A stretch of DNA of 64,000 nt from Bacteroidales bacterium (GCA_020636845.1 JACJXD010000002.1:124001-188000), one strand, 5' to 3'. Positions 35,312 to 43,924 are shown, counted from the first letter of the stretch. Program-made: numbers and translations. The notes: a model not told the origin generated them from the letters alone.

Positions 35312-37015
35312 ATGAAAAAGTCGTTAAAGTTCTACTTATTGTGGGTATTTATTCTTGGTAGTCTTATAGGTTGCGAGCGCAATCTAGACCAAGACGACGA
35401 TAATGATTCAAGTTCCGAATACTACGAGGACGAAAGCGATTATCAATGGAATTCGTTAACGGCCACAAAAATTATCTTACTTGATAATAAGGCTGAAATT
35501 TCGGGGAACGGCGCTTTTTTTAATAATAATCAACTCTTAATTAATGACGAAGGCGAATATTGGATTTGTGGAGATTTGAGCGATGGGCAAATTAGGGTAC
35601 AGGCTCCGGATACGGACAGGGTTAAACTTATTTTGGACAGCGTATCCGTTACATGTTCGAATAATCCGGCAATATATGTTGAAACCGCAAAAAAAGTAGT
35701 AATAATTCTTGCCGATGGAAGCACAAATACGCTTACCGATGGTAGCAGTTATTCTACAGGCAATTTGAATGCAGCGGTTTACTCAAAGTCGGATTTGGTA
35801 ATGTGGGGAAATGGAACGCTAAATGTAAATGCTAACTATAAGGATGGGATAACCAGTAAGGATGGATTTATTATTAAATCAGGAACGTATAATGTTGCTG
35901 CTGTTGACGATGGAATAAGAGGAAAGGATTACTTGGTAATAAAAGGCGGAACGTTTACCGTGAATTCGGGTGGTGATGCGTTTAAGTCCGATAACGAAAC
36001 TTCCGGTTTTGGCTATATCGATATAGTTACAGGAAAATATACGGTAATTGCCGGAGGCGATGCCTTTCAGGCTGAAAGCGATTTGACGATAGAAGATGGA
36101 ACTTTCAACATAAAAACGATTAATTTGGCCGTTTCGGAAAAAGGGTTGAAGGCCGGCGACTTGCTTGTTATAAACGGAGGTGAATATACCATTGAAACCG
36201 TTGACGATGCAGTGCATTCGAATCAGGATATGGAAATTTCCGGGGGAAGTTTTAATATTTCAACGGGCGATGATGGATTTCATGCCGACAATGCTCTTAC
36301 TATCGATTATGCTGACATTATAATTAATCAGTCGTACGAGGGTATTGAAGCCAAAACTTTAACCATTAAAGATGGAAACATAACCATCAATTCCTCCGAT
36401 GATGGACTTAACGCTGCCAGTGGCGATGGATCTTCGAACGACCCAATGCATCCGGGAAGCGGGTCGAGCAATAATAATCTTATACTTGAAGGAGGAACAA
36501 TTTTTGTTTATGCCAGTGGCGATGGAATAGATATTAACGGTTCGGTAACAATGACAGGAGGTTGTCTTGTTGTGCATGGCCCAACAGCCAACGACAACGG
36601 AGCGTTGGATTACGATGGAAGTTTTGTAATATCCGGAGGATTTATAGTTGCAGCCGGGAGTTCGGGAATGGCTCAGGCTCCCGGGACATCCTCAACACAG
36701 TATTCGGTGCTGATTAATTTTACATCTACTTATAATGCCAATACGCTCTTTTGTTTGCAGGACGATTCTGGAAACGATATTGCAGTATTTAGTCCTCAGC
36801 ATCGATTTCAATCTATAGCGTTGTCCTCATCGGCTTTGGAAAAGGGAAAAAGCTACAAAATTTATATTGGAGGTACATCAACGGGTACCGAAACGGGAGG
36901 ATTGTACAAGGGCGAAACATATACTCCTGGAACTCTATACAAAACGTTTACAATTAGTAGCATAACTACTTATATTGGAAATACGGGAGGCGGAGGCGGT
37001 CCTGGTTTCCCTTAA
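35312..37015 (+). CDS. Beta-helix lipoprotein, Cthe_2159-type carbohydrate-binding domain
   Basis: A 567-residue protein with a lipoprotein signal (WVFILGSLIGC, lipid-anchored Cys21). An acidic linker follows (DDDNDSSSEYYEDESDY). From about residue 50 there are regular repeats such as VVIILADGSTNTLTDG, GDAFKSDN, GDAFQAESDLTIEDGTFNI, DDAVHSNQDMEISGGSFNISTGDDGFHADNALTI: the right-handed beta-helix of the Cthe_2159 family (PF14262), whose founder binds polygalacturonic acid and calcium. The tail is Gly-rich (GGGGGPGFP). It is likely exposed and sugar- or ion-binding; the ligand is unknown. A two-component pair follows 70 bp later. Confidence 0.85.
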   Translation: MKKSLKFYLLWVFILGSLIGCERNLDQDDDNDSSSEYYEDESDYQWNSLTATKIILLDNKAEISGNGAFFNNNQLLINDEGEYWICGDLSDGQIRVQAPDTDRVKLILDSVSVTCSNNPAIYVETAKKVVIILADGSTNTLTDGSSYSTGNLNAAVYSKSDLVMWGNGTLNVNANYKDGITSKDGFIIKSGTYNVAAVDDGIRGKDYLVIKGGTFTVNSGGDAFKSDNETSGFGYIDIVTGKYTVIAGGDAFQAESDLTIEDGTFNIKTINLAVSEKGLKAGDLLVINGGEYTIETVDDAVHSNQDMEISGGSFNISTGDDGFHADNALTIDYADIIINQSYEGIEAKTLTIKDGNITINSSDDGLNAASGDGSSNDPMHPGSGSSNNNLILEGGTIFVYASGDGIDINGSVTMTGGCLVVHGPTANDNGALDYDGSFVISGGFIVAAGSSGMAQAPGTSSTQYSVLINFTSTYNANTLFCLQDDSGNDIAVFSPQHRFQSIALSSSALEKGKSYKIYIGGTSTGTETGGLYKGETYTPGTLYKTFTISSITTYIGNTGGGGGPGFP

Positions 37016-37051
37016 TGACTTTGGGTTGTGTGTTTTGTAAAAAATTTGTTT

Positions 37052-37059
37052 TAGTTTTG
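37052..37059 (+). promoter_or_regulatory. Possible -7 promoter element before the LytS-type kinase
   Basis: TAGTTTTG fits TAnnTTTG and lies 27 bases before ATG 37086. A TTTG at 37034-37037 is only 14 bases upstream, shorter than the usual 19-21 spacer. Confidence 0.38.
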
Positions 37060-37085
37060 TAATAACCTGATTATCTTGTATTAAA

Positions 37086-38258
37086 ATGAATATTAAACAG
37101 ATTTATAACTCCCAAGTAGTAAATATTCTCATTGCTATTTTAATAGGGCTTTTTATTATTTTTCCGGATATAATTCGTTCTTTCGACCAACATTCTCCGA
37201 GTGAGATTGAAAACAGCGAAATGGTTCCTGAGATGAATCAGGGTATGCCTCCTTTCGGGGACCCTTCAAAACCGATGGAGTGGAATAAGCCGCCCGAAAA
37301 GCACATGCAGCAGGAGCCCGTTGTAATTGGAGAAAAGGTTTTTGAACCAATACTTTTCGATTTTTTGTATTTTTTCTTTTTGTCGTGGGGATTGCTTCTG
37401 ATTAATAATCCAAAGAAACAGGAGAGAAAACGGGGATTCCTAATTTCCTTGTCGAAAGCGCACGATGTGGTTAGCATTATTGTTGCCTTTGTTATTACTT
37501 ATTTTGCCATATTCTTATATTCCTTTTTAAAAACGGGAGGGTTTCATCACTTTAATCCGTTACCCTGGTACTTAGATGGTATTTTAATTTTTAAAGGAAT
37601 GTTTGTTTTCTTATCGGTAGTTTTATTTGGGCAACTTTTTAATCTTTTGTACAAGCAACAAAATATGGTTATTGAAAACGAAAGGTTAAAAAACGAAAGT
37701 CTTCAAAACCGATTCGAAGCGTTAACGGCTCAAATTAGCCCTCATTTTTTCTTTAACTCGTTAAATTCATTGTCGGGACTTGTTCGTGAAGAGGAAAACC
37801 AAAAGGCATTAAAGTATATCAACGAAATGTCCAATTTATTTAGATATGTATTGCAGGGAAAATGGAACGAGTTGGTATCCTTGAAGGAAGAAATGCGCTT
37901 TGTGGATGCTTACAGATATTTGTTGAGTATCAGGTACGAGGATAGGTTGATTTTTGATGTAGAAATAGATAGCAATGTTGAGAATCAGATGCTGCTTCCG
38001 GCATTGTCCTTGCAGCCTCTTATCGAGAATATTATCAAGCATAATATTATAAGCGAAGAACAACCTATGACTATTAAAATATTTATCAGGGATAAAAATA
38101 CTTTAGTGGTTCAAAATCGTTACCAGCAGAAGGAGGAAAGTAGCAGTACGGGGTTTGGTTTAAGTAATTTGCAAAAGAGGTATAAATATTTAACGGAGAA
38201 ATCAATAAAGAGCTATATTCAGGATGGAAATTTTATTGTTGAACTTCCTCTTTGTTAA
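37086..38258 (+). CDS. LytS-type sensor histidine kinase
   Basis: A 390-residue kinase. TM1 is at about 12-31; a periplasmic loop (32-87) is rich in Met and Pro (M46, M50, M54, M64, M74, H73); further TM helices follow to about residue 195. The cytoplasmic part has the His_kinase family (PF06580) motif LTAQISPHFFFNSLNSL with the phospho-accepting His, the N-box LQPLIENIIKHNI and the G-box STGFGLSNLQKRYKYL. It phosphorylates the response regulator encoded 12 bp downstream. The Met-rich loop may bind a soft metal such as copper; this is an inference from composition. Confidence 0.9.
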   Translation: MNIKQIYNSQVVNILIAILIGLFIIFPDIIRSFDQHSPSEIENSEMVPEMNQGMPPFGDPSKPMEWNKPPEKHMQQEPVVIGEKVFEPILFDFLYFFFLSWGLLLINNPKKQERKRGFLISLSKAHDVVSIIVAFVITYFAIFLYSFLKTGGFHHFNPLPWYLDGILIFKGMFVFLSVVLFGQLFNLLYKQQNMVIENERLKNESLQNRFEALTAQISPHFFFNSLNSLSGLVREEENQKALKYINEMSNLFRYVLQGKWNELVSLKEEMRFVDAYRYLLSIRYEDRLIFDVEIDSNVENQMLLPALSLQPLIENIIKHNIISEEQPMTIKIFIRDKNTLVVQNRYQQKEESSSTGFGLSNLQKRYKYLTEKSIKSYIQDGNFIVELPLC

Positions 38259-38270
38259 ACTCTTTTTAGC

Positions 38271-39032
38271 ATGAATGCCATTATTGTAGAAGATGAAGTT
38301 GTTGCTGCCAGAAATTTAAAGGCGATTATAAACGAGGTAGATTCAAGCATTAAGATTATTGCTACTCTCGATAGTATAAAATCGTCGATCGAGTACTTCT
38401 CTACACACGAAATGCCCGATTTGGTATTTATGGATATTCAGTTGGCCGATGGTTCTTCCTTTTCAATTTTTAAAAGTGTAGAAATTACCTGCCCGGTAAT
38501 TTTTACTACAGCTTACGATAGTTATGCTCTTGAGGCTTTTAAGGTAAATAGTATTGATTACTTATTAAAGCCAATAGAGCCTGAGCATGTAAGTAAAGCA
38601 TTGAATAAGTTGCGTCAACTTTCCAAAACCGATTTGGAGAACTATACGCAACAGGTAAACCGTGCATTAAGTGCGGAACCTGAATATACAAGAACTTTAT
38701 TGGTGACTTTTAGAGACAAGTTGATTCCCGTTTCAGTGTCCCAAATAGCCTTTTTTTATACCCAAAACGAAGTTACTACACTAACCACTTTCGATGGTAA
38801 GGAGTGGCAAATCGATAAAAGTCTTGAAACGTTGATGTCCGGGTTAGACCCTTCCGTTTTTTTTAGGGCTAATAGACAGTTTATAATAGCGCATAGGGCC
38901 ATTAAGGAGGTTGTGGTTTGGTTTGGAAATCGCTTATCGGTTACGCTTATTCTTCCAGTTCAGGAGCGAATTGTTATTAGTAAAGCTCGTGTTTCCATGT
39001 TCAAAAGGTGGATTATAAAGAACGACCACTAA
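38271..39032 (+). CDS. LytTR-family response regulator
   Basis: A 253-residue regulator. The receiver domain is at residues 1-120 with the acidic pocket IIVEDE, phospho-accepting Asp in DLVFMDIQLADG, and the switch Lys in YLLKPIEP. A LytTR DNA-binding domain covers about 145-250 (LLVTFRDKLIPVSVSQIAFFYTQNEVTTL, DPSVFFRANRQFIIAHRAI). It is partnered with the kinase just upstream. The cluster context suggests its targets include the beta-helix lipoprotein upstream or the barrel gene downstream. Confidence 0.93.
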   Translation: MNAIIVEDEVVAARNLKAIINEVDSSIKIIATLDSIKSSIEYFSTHEMPDLVFMDIQLADGSSFSIFKSVEITCPVIFTTAYDSYALEAFKVNSIDYLLKPIEPEHVSKALNKLRQLSKTDLENYTQQVNRALSAEPEYTRTLLVTFRDKLIPVSVSQIAFFYTQNEVTTLTTFDGKEWQIDKSLETLMSGLDPSVFFRANRQFIIAHRAIKEVVVWFGNRLSVTLILPVQERIVISKARVSMFKRWIIKNDH

Positions 39033-39268
39033 ACTGCAATAAAGTTTTCCCACTTCAGGTCTAATTTATTCCGTTTCGCCGATGGCGTGTTAACGGCTTC
39101 TGTATTTAAATATTATTATTACTTGTGTTTACTATTAGAGAATTAATGAGTAGGTTTTTCATTTCATATCGAAAAGGCAAAACAACTTCAACTTGCACTC
39201 ATTCGCTCAAATTTTTGAATAATATTCGTTATTGTTTTGGAGAGAAAAAGCAGAGAGAAGTTTATATA

Positions 39269-39892
39269 ATGTTGCTTCCTGTATTCTTTTTGTTATCGCA
39301 GGGTGTAAAGGGGCAGAGTATCGAAAATCAATTTCAATTACGAGCTGCCACGGAGTTCTCAAAAAAAGTTGTTAAAAAAGTATATGTTAGTTTTACTCCT
39401 GAATTACGATGGAACGATGCTATGAGTTTCGATAGGTATTTACTTACCGGAGGTCTGGAATATAAACCGTATAAATTTTTGAAGTTGTATGGAAACTACC
39501 GTTTTGTAGGAGATAAAAAAAGTGATGGGGAAACGGAATATTTTCATCGGTTTCAATTGGGTTCGGAGTTAAGCGATAAAATAAACCGTTGGGAAACGGG
39601 CGCTGGGCTAAATTGCACTAACTATACCGACGACGATGGTAGCGATATGTTTTTCCGCTATAAAGTTTTTACATCCTACAATATTCGAAAAAGTAAAATA
39701 ACACCTCAGGCGAGTTTCGAGGTCTTTCATCAGTTAGATAAAAATATAATTTACAAGTACCGTTCGTCCGTTGGGTTTGATTATAAATTGAAAAAGAAGA
39801 TTTCCGTTGGCGTTGACTATCGTTTCGATTACTATAAAACAAAAAACAAAAACCGTCATATCGTAGATTTGGAACTAAAAATCAGGCTTTAA
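39269..39892 (+). CDS. DUF2490 outer-membrane protein
   Basis: A 207-residue protein when started at ATG 39269, which gives a signal peptide (LLPVFFLLSQGVKGQS). The remainder has alternating strands: QLRAATEFSKKVVKKVYVSFTPELRWN, YLLTGGLEYKPYKFLKLYGNYRF, TPQASFEVFHQL, VGFDYKLKKKISVGVDYRFDYYKT, as in DUF2490 barrels. The frame is open upstream to a GTG at 39125 and an ATG at 39146; those starts add an unlikely basic leader, so I prefer 39269. It follows the LytTR regulator by 236 bp on the same strand. Function unknown; probably a channel or sensor barrel. Confidence 0.72.
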   Translation: MLLPVFFLLSQGVKGQSIENQFQLRAATEFSKKVVKKVYVSFTPELRWNDAMSFDRYLLTGGLEYKPYKFLKLYGNYRFVGDKKSDGETEYFHRFQLGSELSDKINRWETGAGLNCTNYTDDDGSDMFFRYKVFTSYNIRKSKITPQASFEVFHQLDKNIIYKYRSSVGFDYKLKKKISVGVDYRFDYYKTKNKNRHIVDLELKIRL

Positions 39893-39913
39893 GGATTGGA
39901 ATAATGCAAAAAG

Positions 39914-39944
39914 AACACGACGAAGAGCCTGACTTCGTCGTGTT
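39914..39944 (+). terminator. Hairpin terminator after the DUF2490 gene
   Basis: AACACGACGAAG-AGCCTGA-CTTCGTCGTGTT has twelve pairs, then TGTTTTTGTT. It ends the beta-helix/LytST/barrel cluster. Confidence 0.85.
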
Positions 39945-39997
39945 TGTTTTTGTTACTTTTCAATGTTGAAATTCTTTTTCTCTGTAAATTTTTAAAA

Positions 39998-40005
39998 TAT
40001 TTTTG
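39998..40005 (+). promoter_or_regulatory. Probable -7 promoter element of the sigma-factor operon
   Basis: TATTTTTG matches TAnnTTTG, 46 bases before ATG 40051. No TTTG is seen at the -33 position. Confidence 0.42.
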
Positions 40006-40031
40006 GAGTAGAATCGTCTCCTAGAGTAGAA
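40006..40031 (+). repeat. Direct repeat in the leader of the sigma-factor operon
   Basis: GAGTAGAA occurs at 40006-40013 and again at 40024-40031, 18 bp apart, between the promoter element and ATG 40051. The stretch TCGTCTCC between them contains CGTC, which is also found in many ECF sigma -10 elements, so autoregulation is possible but unproven. Confidence 0.3.
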
Positions 40032-40050
40032 ACCAATTTAAAAAAATACG

Positions 40051-40416
40051 ATGATTCACTCTAAATGGAATTTTAAAAAGGCTGTTCTTGTTGCTGGAGC
40101 AATAATTGGAGCCACTGCGTTGTTTAGTTTTGCCACAATGTTTTTATGGAACTGGATAGTTCCCGATTTGTTTGGACTTCGTTCAATTACTTTTTGGCAA
40201 GCATTGGGGTTGTTGCTTTTGTGTCGTTTGCTGTTTGGCTGGAAAAGTCACTCTCATTATTCTTCTCATTCACATCTTATGAAGGAACGCTGGAGTAAGA
40301 TGACGCCGGAAGAACGTAAGAAATTTTCGCATAAAATGCATAATTTTCATTCTGCGCATAGCGAATGGAATAATTCCGAAGAGAAGCAACACGATGAACC
40401 GTCCACCGAACAGTAA
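40051..40416 (+). CDS. Small His-rich membrane protein, possible anti-sigma partner
   Basis: A 121-residue protein without a recognised domain. Two hydrophobic helices (about 11-35 and 45-63) are followed by a polar tail with nine histidines (67, 69, 73, 75, 94, 97, 100, 103, 114), many spaced by one or two residues. The segment WSKMTPEERKKF recalls the Spy/CpxP-type LTPEQ motif, but the match is short. The tail would be on the cytoplasmic side if the N-terminus is inside. Its last 23 bp overlap the sigma factor gene, so the two are probably translated together. I infer, without proof, a metal- or stress-sensing anti-sigma role. Confidence 0.6.
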   Translation: MIHSKWNFKKAVLVAGAIIGATALFSFATMFLWNWIVPDLFGLRSITFWQALGLLLLCRLLFGWKSHSHYSSHSHLMKERWSKMTPEERKKFSHKMHNFHSAHSEWNNSEEKQHDEPSTEQ

Positions 40417-40954
40417 AACGGATATCTCAGCAAAAGTTGAAACCTACGAAGGCCGATTACGGAATTTTATTCGCAAGCGAGTACGCTCCTCCGACGATGT
40501 CGAGGATATCTTGCAGGAGGTGATGTTTCAGTTGGTAAAGGCCGATTCTGTAATGCAGCCAATTGTACAGATAGAAGCATGGTTGTATTCCGTGGCTCGT
40601 AGCAAAATTATTGATTGGAGCCGAAAGAAAAAGAATCTATCGCTATCGGAACTTTTAACGGACGACGACGATGTTTCCGATGAGGTAAGTTCAATTTTGT
40701 TCGAGGAAGCCTCTAATCCGGAAGAAGAGTACCTTCAATCGTTGTTTTGGCAGGAGTTGGAAAAAGCGCTTTCGGAGTTACCAAAGGAGCAGAGTGATGT
40801 GTTTAGAATGAACGAGTTGGAAGGAGTCTCGTTTCGCGATATTGCAAAGCAAACGGGCATTCCTGAAAATACGCTGATTTCGCGGAAACGGTACGCTGTT
40901 CTTTATTTAAGGGATAAATTACGGTTGCTATACTATGAACTTTTAAGTTCTTAA
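40394..40954 (+). CDS. ECF-type RNA polymerase sigma factor
   Basis: A 186-residue sigma-70 family factor with only regions 2 and 4. Region 2 is at about 12-80 (RKRVRSSDDVEDILQEVMFQLVKAD, IEAWLYSVARSKIIDWSRKKK). Region 4 is at about 120-180 (LPKEQSDVFRMNELEGVSFRDIAKQTGIPENTLISRKRYAVLYLRDKL). It redirects RNA polymerase to a small regulon. The start ATG 40394 lies within the upstream membrane-protein gene and its stop is three bases before the ferredoxin gene, so all three make one operon. Confidence 0.93.
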   Translation: MNRPPNSKTDISAKVETYEGRLRNFIRKRVRSSDDVEDILQEVMFQLVKADSVMQPIVQIEAWLYSVARSKIIDWSRKKKNLSLSELLTDDDDVSDEVSSILFEEASNPEEEYLQSLFWQELEKALSELPKEQSDVFRMNELEGVSFRDIAKQTGIPENTLISRKRYAVLYLRDKLRLLYYELLSS

Positions 40955-40957
40955 GTA

Positions 40958-41347
40958 ATGAATGAATTTAGTTTGTACGATAGTTGGTTTAGATTTATAT
41001 CTCAGGATATTTTGAAGGTAAAGAACCTGTTTGTAGATAACATTGTGCGGTGTGCTAAAGTAATCGATAACAATATCCATTCGTTGTTTACCTTCAAATA
41101 TCATATACATTCGTTAAATATGAAGTTTCCGAAAGAACGCGTAGTTTCTATTTCCATAGATTCTTTAAAATGTTCTAATTGTGGAAGGTGTGCCGAAGTT
41201 TGTACGCGGAATGTATTGTCGGTAAAAAAGTTGTCAACGGGAGATTTAAAAGAAGTTTTTGTCGAAAACCCTACAAATTGTATTGGTTGCCTGCGTTGTA
41301 TGAGCAGTTGCAAGCAACAGGCAATTGAGGTTATCCGTTATAAATAA
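40958..41347 (+). CDS. Two-[4Fe-4S] ferredoxin-like protein
   Basis: A 129-residue protein. Residues about 73-127 are a bacterial-type double-cluster ferredoxin: CSNCGRCAEVCTRN and CIGCLRCMSSCKQQ each have the C-x2-C-x2-C-x3-C pattern. The first 65 residues (NEFSLYDSWFRFISQDILKVKNLFVDN...) are an unusual N-terminal extension without motif. Being the third gene of the sigma-factor operon, three bases after the sigma stop, it may supply electrons or act as a redox or iron sensor for that regulon; this is inferred from position. Confidence 0.82.
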   Translation: MNEFSLYDSWFRFISQDILKVKNLFVDNIVRCAKVIDNNIHSLFTFKYHIHSLNMKFPKERVVSISIDSLKCSNCGRCAEVCTRNVLSVKKLSTGDLKEVFVENPTNCIGCLRCMSSCKQQAIEVIRYK

Positions 41348-41455
41348 TCTGATTTTTTAAGTAAAAGATTCGTGTTCGATAAAGTTTGCAATTCCTTTGA
41401 AATACCAAACAATCTGTTTCTGCCTTGTCGAATTTAATATGGGAAACTCTTTCTG

Positions 41456-41490
41456 TTTGATTATGATACGTTTATTTTTATTTAAATTTG
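41456..41490 (+). promoter_or_regulatory. Possible promoter of aroK
   Basis: TTTG (41456-41459) and TAAATTTG (41483-41490) match the phylum elements, but the 23-base spacer is a little long. The latter ends 33 bases before ATG 41523. Confidence 0.42.
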
Positions 41491-41522
41491 TAATACGGTT
41501 CGAAAAATGAAAAAAGAAGAAA

Positions 41523-42032
41523 ATGAGAATTTTTTTGGTTGGATACATGGCAAGTGGGAAAACAACGCTTGGCAGAGCACTGGCAACTAACTTAGGCTAT
41601 AGGTTTATAGACTTGGACGATTATATCGAAACAAAGGGTAAGAAAACCATTAAGCAAATATTCGACGAAGCAGGTGAGGAGTATTTCCGGTTTTTGGAAT
41701 CGGAAGCGTTAAAGGAGGTAACCTCGTTAAATGGCGATTTTGTTATTTCTTCGGGGGGTGGAACTTCCTGCTTTTATTGCAATATCGATTTTATGAATAA
41801 TAATGGTATTACCGTTTATTTAAGAATGGAAGTGGCCACGTTGGTTTCGCGGTTGGTTGGGTCGAAGGAACGTCCGTTGCTTTTGGGTAAAAGCAAAAAG
41901 GAACTTACCGATTTTATTATTCAAGCATTGGACGAGCGTAAGAAGTTTTACGAAAAAGCACAAATAATTATAGATGCCGATAGGTTAAATGCCGATGACT
42001 TAACAAAGTTGATTTTTTCCAGCATAAAATAG
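41523..42032 (+). CDS. aroK: Shikimate kinase
   Basis: A 169-residue kinase that phosphorylates shikimate in aromatic amino acid synthesis. Walker A is GYMASGKTTLGRALA; FIDLDDYIE carries the substrate-binding Asp; GDFVISSGGGTSC is the shikimate-binding GGG motif; SKERPLL is the lid. Length and start are normal. It converges on punA across a hairpin terminator. Confidence 0.95.
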   Translation: MRIFLVGYMASGKTTLGRALATNLGYRFIDLDDYIETKGKKTIKQIFDEAGEEYFRFLESEALKEVTSLNGDFVISSGGGTSCFYCNIDFMNNNGITVYLRMEVATLVSRLVGSKERPLLLGKSKKELTDFIIQALDERKKFYEKAQIIIDADRLNADDLTKLIFSSIK

Positions 42033-42033
42033 A

Positions 42034-42057
42034 AAAGGGTACTAAAAAGTACCCTTT
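42034..42057. terminator. Two-way hairpin terminator
   Basis: AAAGGGTACT-AAAA-AGTACCCTTT forms ten pairs, between the convergent aroK and punA genes. Confidence 0.85.
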
Positions 42058-42078
42058 GTTTACTTAGTGCATTTTTGA

Positions 42079-42888
42079 TTATAGTTGTTCCAGCATGTGT
42101 TTCATTATTAAAGTCATTTTTTGCTCGGCCATGTTTCCAACTTTTTGAACCTCTTCGTGCGAAACCTCTACTATTTTCCCAGGAACACCAAGATCGGTGA
42201 TTATGGAGATTGCAAAAACAGGCAAGTTCATATGGCGGGCTACAATAACTTCCGGAACAGTTGACATACCAACGGCATCTCCTCCAATAATTCTGAAGTA
42301 TTGGTATTCCTTCGGTGTTTCGAAAGTTGGTCCTGTTGTTCCAACATAGCAACCTTCCTTAACGCTGATGCCATTATCCGATGCTACTTTTTTAGACAAA
42401 GCAATAAGTTCCTTATCGTATGCTTTGTGCATATCGGGGAAACGGGGTCCTAGTTCGTTGTTGTTTGGACCAAGAAGCGGATTTGGAAGAAGATTAATGT
42501 GGTCATTAATAATCATTAAATCGCCAATTTCGAAATCGGGATTAACACCACCGCTGGCATTGGAAACGAATAAATGCTTGATGCCAAGAAATTTCATAAC
42601 TCTAACAGGAAAAGTTACCTGTTTCATGTCGTAGCCTTCGTAAAAGTGAAAACGACCCTGCATGGCAACCACTGGTTTTCCGCCCAATTCGCCAAAGATT
42701 AATCGGCCTGAATGTCCTTCTACTGTGGAAATGGGGAAGTTAGGAATATTCTTATATTCTAAGCATTGCTGGTTTTTAATTTCCTTTACCAGCCCACCTA
42801 ATCCTGTACCCAGAATAATTCCAAATTCGGGCTCAATAGTTACCTTAGTCTTGATGTAGGCTACTGTTTGTTTTATTTTCTCCAACAT
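42079..42888 (-). CDS. punA: Purine nucleoside phosphorylase
   Basis: A 269-residue trimeric-type enzyme that splits inosine and guanosine with phosphate, in purine salvage. Landmarks are FGIILGTGLGGLVKEI (phosphate-binding), GHSGRLIFGELGG, VSNASGGVNPDFEIGDLMIINDHINLL and GGDAVGMSTVPEVIVARHM. The gene starts inside the lpxK reading frame (44-bp overlap), so it may depend on lpxK transcription. A nucleoside transporter gene is 1.5 kb away on the other strand, which fits a salvage role. Confidence 0.94.
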   Translation of the reverse strand: MLEKIKQTVAYIKTKVTIEPEFGIILGTGLGGLVKEIKNQQCLEYKNIPNFPISTVEGHSGRLIFGELGGKPVVAMQGRFHFYEGYDMKQVTFPVRVMKFLGIKHLFVSNASGGVNPDFEIGDLMIINDHINLLPNPLLGPNNNELGPRFPDMHKAYDKELIALSKKVASDNGISVKEGCYVGTTGPTFETPKEYQYFRIIGGDAVGMSTVPEVIVARHMNLPVFAISIITDLGVPGKIVEVSHEEVQKVGNMAEQKMTLIMKHMLEQL

Positions 42889-43924
42889 AATTAATTAATT
42901 GACTGTTAAAACTATCTGCATCATTATTAATAAACCTCACCGTAATGGGGAGGTAGTAAATTTTTTCTTTTATTTCGGCTGAGAGTTTTAGGTTCCGAAT
43001 GCGAGCGGCATCTTTTTCGGTAACTACTAACAAACCGTCATTGGCAACCCTTTTCGAAATGATTTCAAAGATAGAGAGAATTTCCTTAACCGAAAAATCG
43101 TGATGGTCGGGGTACGTCTTGTTTCCTACGAGTAAGGCATTTTCGGCAATGTGCTTAAAGAAAGGTTTTGGTTGAGCAATGCCGGCAAGCCCGAAAATGT
43201 TTTGCGTTTTACTAATTGGAATTTCGTTGGCTCTATCTCCAAATACAGGTATCAGGTTTCCGTACTCGAATGTGGTAAAATAAATGGATTGGTTAGGGTT
43301 AGCCCTTAACTCTCTTGCTATTTGTGCTTGAATTTCTATGTTAAGCGGATTTGGACATTTAGTTACAATGATTATCTGTGCTCGTTTTAGCTCCGATACG
43401 CTATCCCTAAGGTTTCCAGCCGGTAAAAAGTAATCGCGGGTGGCAAGTCTGCCATAATCTGTTAGTACAATGTTAACTCCGGCTTTTATCCATCGGTGCT
43501 GAAAAGCATCATCCAAGACAATTGCATCGATATTTGAGTTCTGATAAAGTAAGGCAATTATCCCGTTAACACGATTCTCATCAACGGCAAAGTCAACGTT
43601 TGGGTGTTTTAGTTTTAGTTGAAGGGGCTCGTCGCCAACCTGCGTTGATGTTGATTCTGGTAGTACCATTTTAAACCCCTTGCTTTTCCGACCATAACCT
43701 CTGCTTAGGAACCCAATATTGAATCGTTTCGATAAAAGGTCTATAATATAATCGGCATGGGGTGTTTTTCCGGTTCCTCCAACCGTAATATTTCCCACGC
43801 AAATGGTGGGGATGTCGAAACTAAATTCCTTAAGAAGTTTTATATTGAAAAGGAAATGGCGAATTTTAACAATTAACCAAAAAATCCATGAAAGAGGAAG
43901 AAGCAGTAATCTCGAATTATTCAT
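42845..43924 (-). CDS. lpxK: Tetraacyldisaccharide 4'-kinase
   Basis: A 359-residue membrane-bound kinase that adds the 4'-phosphate to the lipid A precursor. An N-terminal hydrophobic anchor (LLLLPLSWIFWLIVKI) precedes the P-loop VGNITVGGTGKTPHADYI; later come GFLSRGYGRK, VGDEPLQLKLKHP, VLDDAFQHRWI and VTEKDAARI. ATG 43924 (MNNSRLL) is preferred; ATG 43939 is an alternative adding five residues. It overlaps punA by 44 bp, an unusual coupling of lipid A synthesis with purine salvage. It shows that the organism makes lipid A. Confidence 0.93.
   Translation of the reverse strand: MNNSRLLLLPLSWIFWLIVKIRHFLFNIKLLKEFSFDIPTICVGNITVGGTGKTPHADYIIDLLSKRFNIGFLSRGYGRKSKGFKMVLPESTSTQVGDEPLQLKLKHPNVDFAVDENRVNGIIALLYQNSNIDAIVLDDAFQHRWIKAGVNIVLTDYGRLATRDYFLPAGNLRDSVSELKRAQIIIVTKCPNPLNIEIQAQIARELRANPNQSIYFTTFEYGNLIPVFGDRANEIPISKTQNIFGLAGIAQPKPFFKHIAENALLVGNKTYPDHHDFSVKEILSIFEIISKRVANDGLLVVTEKDAARIRNLKLSAEIKEKIYYLPITVRFINNDADSFNSQLINYVGENKTNSSLHQD

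Noticed and set aside
39125..39268. Upstream extension of the DUF2490 gene from GTG or an earlier ATG
   Set aside because: It would put a basic 40-50 residue leader before a clean signal peptide; start at 39269 is simpler.
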